This document shows positions 4,944 to 5,954 of a stretch of DNA of 5,954 nt, piece after piece. The position numbers and the translations under genes were made by a program. Every line of letters starts with the position of its first letter. Within the stretch, counting starts at the first letter, position 1. Source of the DNA: Limnohabitans sp. (GTDB lineage: Bacteria > Pseudomonadota > Gammaproteobacteria > Burkholderiales > Burkholderiaceae_C); contig VEQI01000221.1 of the NCBI GenBank assembly GCA_018883305.1, positions 1 to 5,954 of the forward strand. Reading direction: 5' to 3'. Below the pieces are notes generated by a model. That model ran no database searches and was not told the origin of the DNA. It worked only from the letters and a program-made list of their open reading frames with translations.

Positions 4944-5954
4944 TCATGCGGTCGAGCCTGTGCGCGTGAGGTCGGCTGCCAGCCGACCTGCCGCCACCGC
5001 TTGTTGCCACGCCTGCTGCAACGTCTGCATGCCATGGGCGGCACCCGTTTGCATGGCGTTGTCAATTTGAGCGAGTTTGTCCTCCCGGATGAGATGCCGC
5101 ACTGCGGGGGTACAGCACAAGACCTCGTGCAACGCGATGCGTGGCCCCTGCCGGGACGGCACCAGTTGCTGGGACAGCACGCCCAGCAAAGACAGGCTGA
5201 GCTGATTGCGGATGAGGGGTTTGTCGGCGGGTGGGAACACGTCGACCAGCCGGCTGATGCTTTGCGCAGCGCTACGGGTATGCAAGGTGGCCAGCACCAG
5301 ATGCCCGGTTTCGGCGGCGGTCAGGGCCAGCCGGACACTGTCCAGGTCGCGCAACTCGCCCACCAGGATGACGTCCGGGTCTTCTCGCAAGGCGGCCCGC
5401 AGGCCGGTTGCGAAATCGGGCGTGTGATGCCCGATCTCCCGTTGATGGATCTGGCATCGGACCGAGGCATGCACAAACTCGATCGGGTCTTCCAGCGTCA
5501 GGATGTGGCCTTCACGGATGTGGTTGAGGTGTTGCACCAGCGCGGCCAGCGTGGTGCTTTTGCCGCTGCCGGTGGCGCCTGTGACCAGCAAGAGCCCGCC
5601 GTGCGCATCGAGCCAGGGAAGAACCGCGGGTGGCACGCCCAGCGCGGCCAGTTCGGGAAGGGTACTGGGCAGCAGGCGCAAGACCAGGCCGGGTCCATGG
5701 AGATGTTCAAACGCATTGACGCGGTAGCGCCCGTGTGGCGGCAGGTTCAGGGCGAAGTCGAGATCGGTGGCGGTGCTGGTGATGCCCGCGCTCAGCAGGG
5801 CTTCGCGGCGCAAGGCGGTGGCCTGATGGGTTGATAGCGCCTGAGAGGACAAGGCCTGCATCTGGCCGTGGACGCGCACCCGGGGGAGCTGCCCGGCGGA
5901 GACGTGCAGGTCGCTGGCCTGGGCGGCGCGCGCCAGGCCTAGCCAGTGTTGAAG
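4944..5954 (-). CDS. PilT/YggR-family hexameric secretion/retraction ATPase (5'-truncated)
   Basis: GspE/PilT-superfamily ATPase. Classical PilT hexamers drive type IV pilus retraction at the inner membrane. The frame is open to the right edge; 336 residues are visible, against about 345 for PilT, so only a few N-terminal residues are missing. The GTG at 5879 is internal, because the conserved ASDLHVSAG segment lies before it. Counting visible residues, motifs are ASDLHVSAG (13-21), Walker A GATGSGKST (126-134), Asp box LEDPIEF (154-160), Walker B VILVGELRD (195-203), His box LATLHTRSA (221-229) and the PilT-type AVRHLIRE (284-291). The LRLLPS, GATGSGKST and ATLHTRSAAQ stretches, and RNQLSLSLLGVLSQ, resemble E. 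coli YggR more than classical PilT, so this may be a paralog rather than the main retraction motor. No pilus genes lie in the window. Confidence 0.9.
   Translation of the reverse strand, partial: LQHWLGLARAAQASDLHVSAGQLPRVRVHGQMQALSSQALSTHQATALRREALLSAGITSTATDLDFALNLPPHGRYRVNAFEHLHGPGLVLRLLPSTLPELAALGVPPAVLPWLDAHGGLLLVTGATGSGKSTTLAALVQHLNHIREGHILTLEDPIEFVHASVRCQIHQREIGHHTPDFATGLRAALREDPDVILVGELRDLDSVRLALTAAETGHLVLATLHTRSAAQSISRLVDVFPPADKPLIRNQLSLSLLGVLSQQLVPSRQGPRIALHEVLCCTPAVRHLIREDKLAQIDNAMQTGAAHGMQTLQQAWQQAVAAGRLAADLTRTGSTA
4969..4989. repeat. perfect 9-bp inverted repeat near the end of the PilT-like gene
   Basis: AGGTCGGCT (4969-4977) and AGCCGACCT (4981-4989) are exact reverse complements around a 3-base loop. 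The hairpin would form in the mRNA about 20 bases before the stop codon of the minus-strand PilT-like gene. No U-run follows on that strand, so it is not a standard intrinsic terminator; it may be a stability or pausing hairpin, or a coincidence of GC-rich coding sequence. Confidence 0.4.

Noticed and set aside
4926..5834. 302-codon open frame on the plus strand, antisense to the PilT-like gene
   Set aside because: It is fully antisense to a gene with all PilT-family motifs. The translation is rich in Gln, Gly and Arg with no recognisable domain, as expected from a shadow frame in GC-rich DNA.

Overview
The window is about 6 kb of GC-rich, densely packed chromosomal DNA. Protein similarity recalled from memory, the gene order and the codon bias point to a betaproteobacterium of the Burkholderiales, most likely Comamonadaceae; this is inference, not a database result. 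I see no mobile element, CRISPR array, tRNA or rRNA, and no gene-free stretch above about 120 bases.

Layout, left to right. (1) A 5'-truncated plus-strand gene for a PLP-dependent D-serine dehydratase-like amino acid deaminase. It converges on (2) minus-strand rsmI, the 16S rRNA C1402 ribose methyltransferase. (3) rsmI is head to head with, and overlaps by 13 bases, plus-strand yraN (UPF0102), followed by (4) a SIS-domain DiaA/GmhA-family gene and (5) a two-BON-domain lipoprotein of the DolP (YraP) family. The last two are coupled by an ATGA overlap. (6) Convergent to dolP is a minus-strand NAD(P)-dependent 3-hydroxyisobutyrate dehydrogenase-family gene. (7) Upstream of it on the same strand is a PilT/YggR-family ATPase gene, cut by the right edge of the window.

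Genes 2-5 match the E. coli yraL(rsmI)-yraM(lpoA)-yraN-yraO(diaA)-yraP(dolP) neighbourhood, but without lpoA and with rsmI turned to face away. The cluster joins ribosome modification, a nuclease-fold protein, replication-initiation control or heptose metabolism, and outer-membrane maintenance. The flanking metabolic genes look unrelated to it.

I found no convincing undescribed system. The points most worth a second look are: the SIS protein keeps the full GmhA metal/catalytic residue set although it sits in the diaA position; a -10-like element sits so close to its ATG that a leaderless mRNA is possible; DolP lacks the membrane-anchoring tryptophan known from E. coli; rsmI and yraN overlap at their starts; and the ATPase is of the YggR rather than the classical PilT type.
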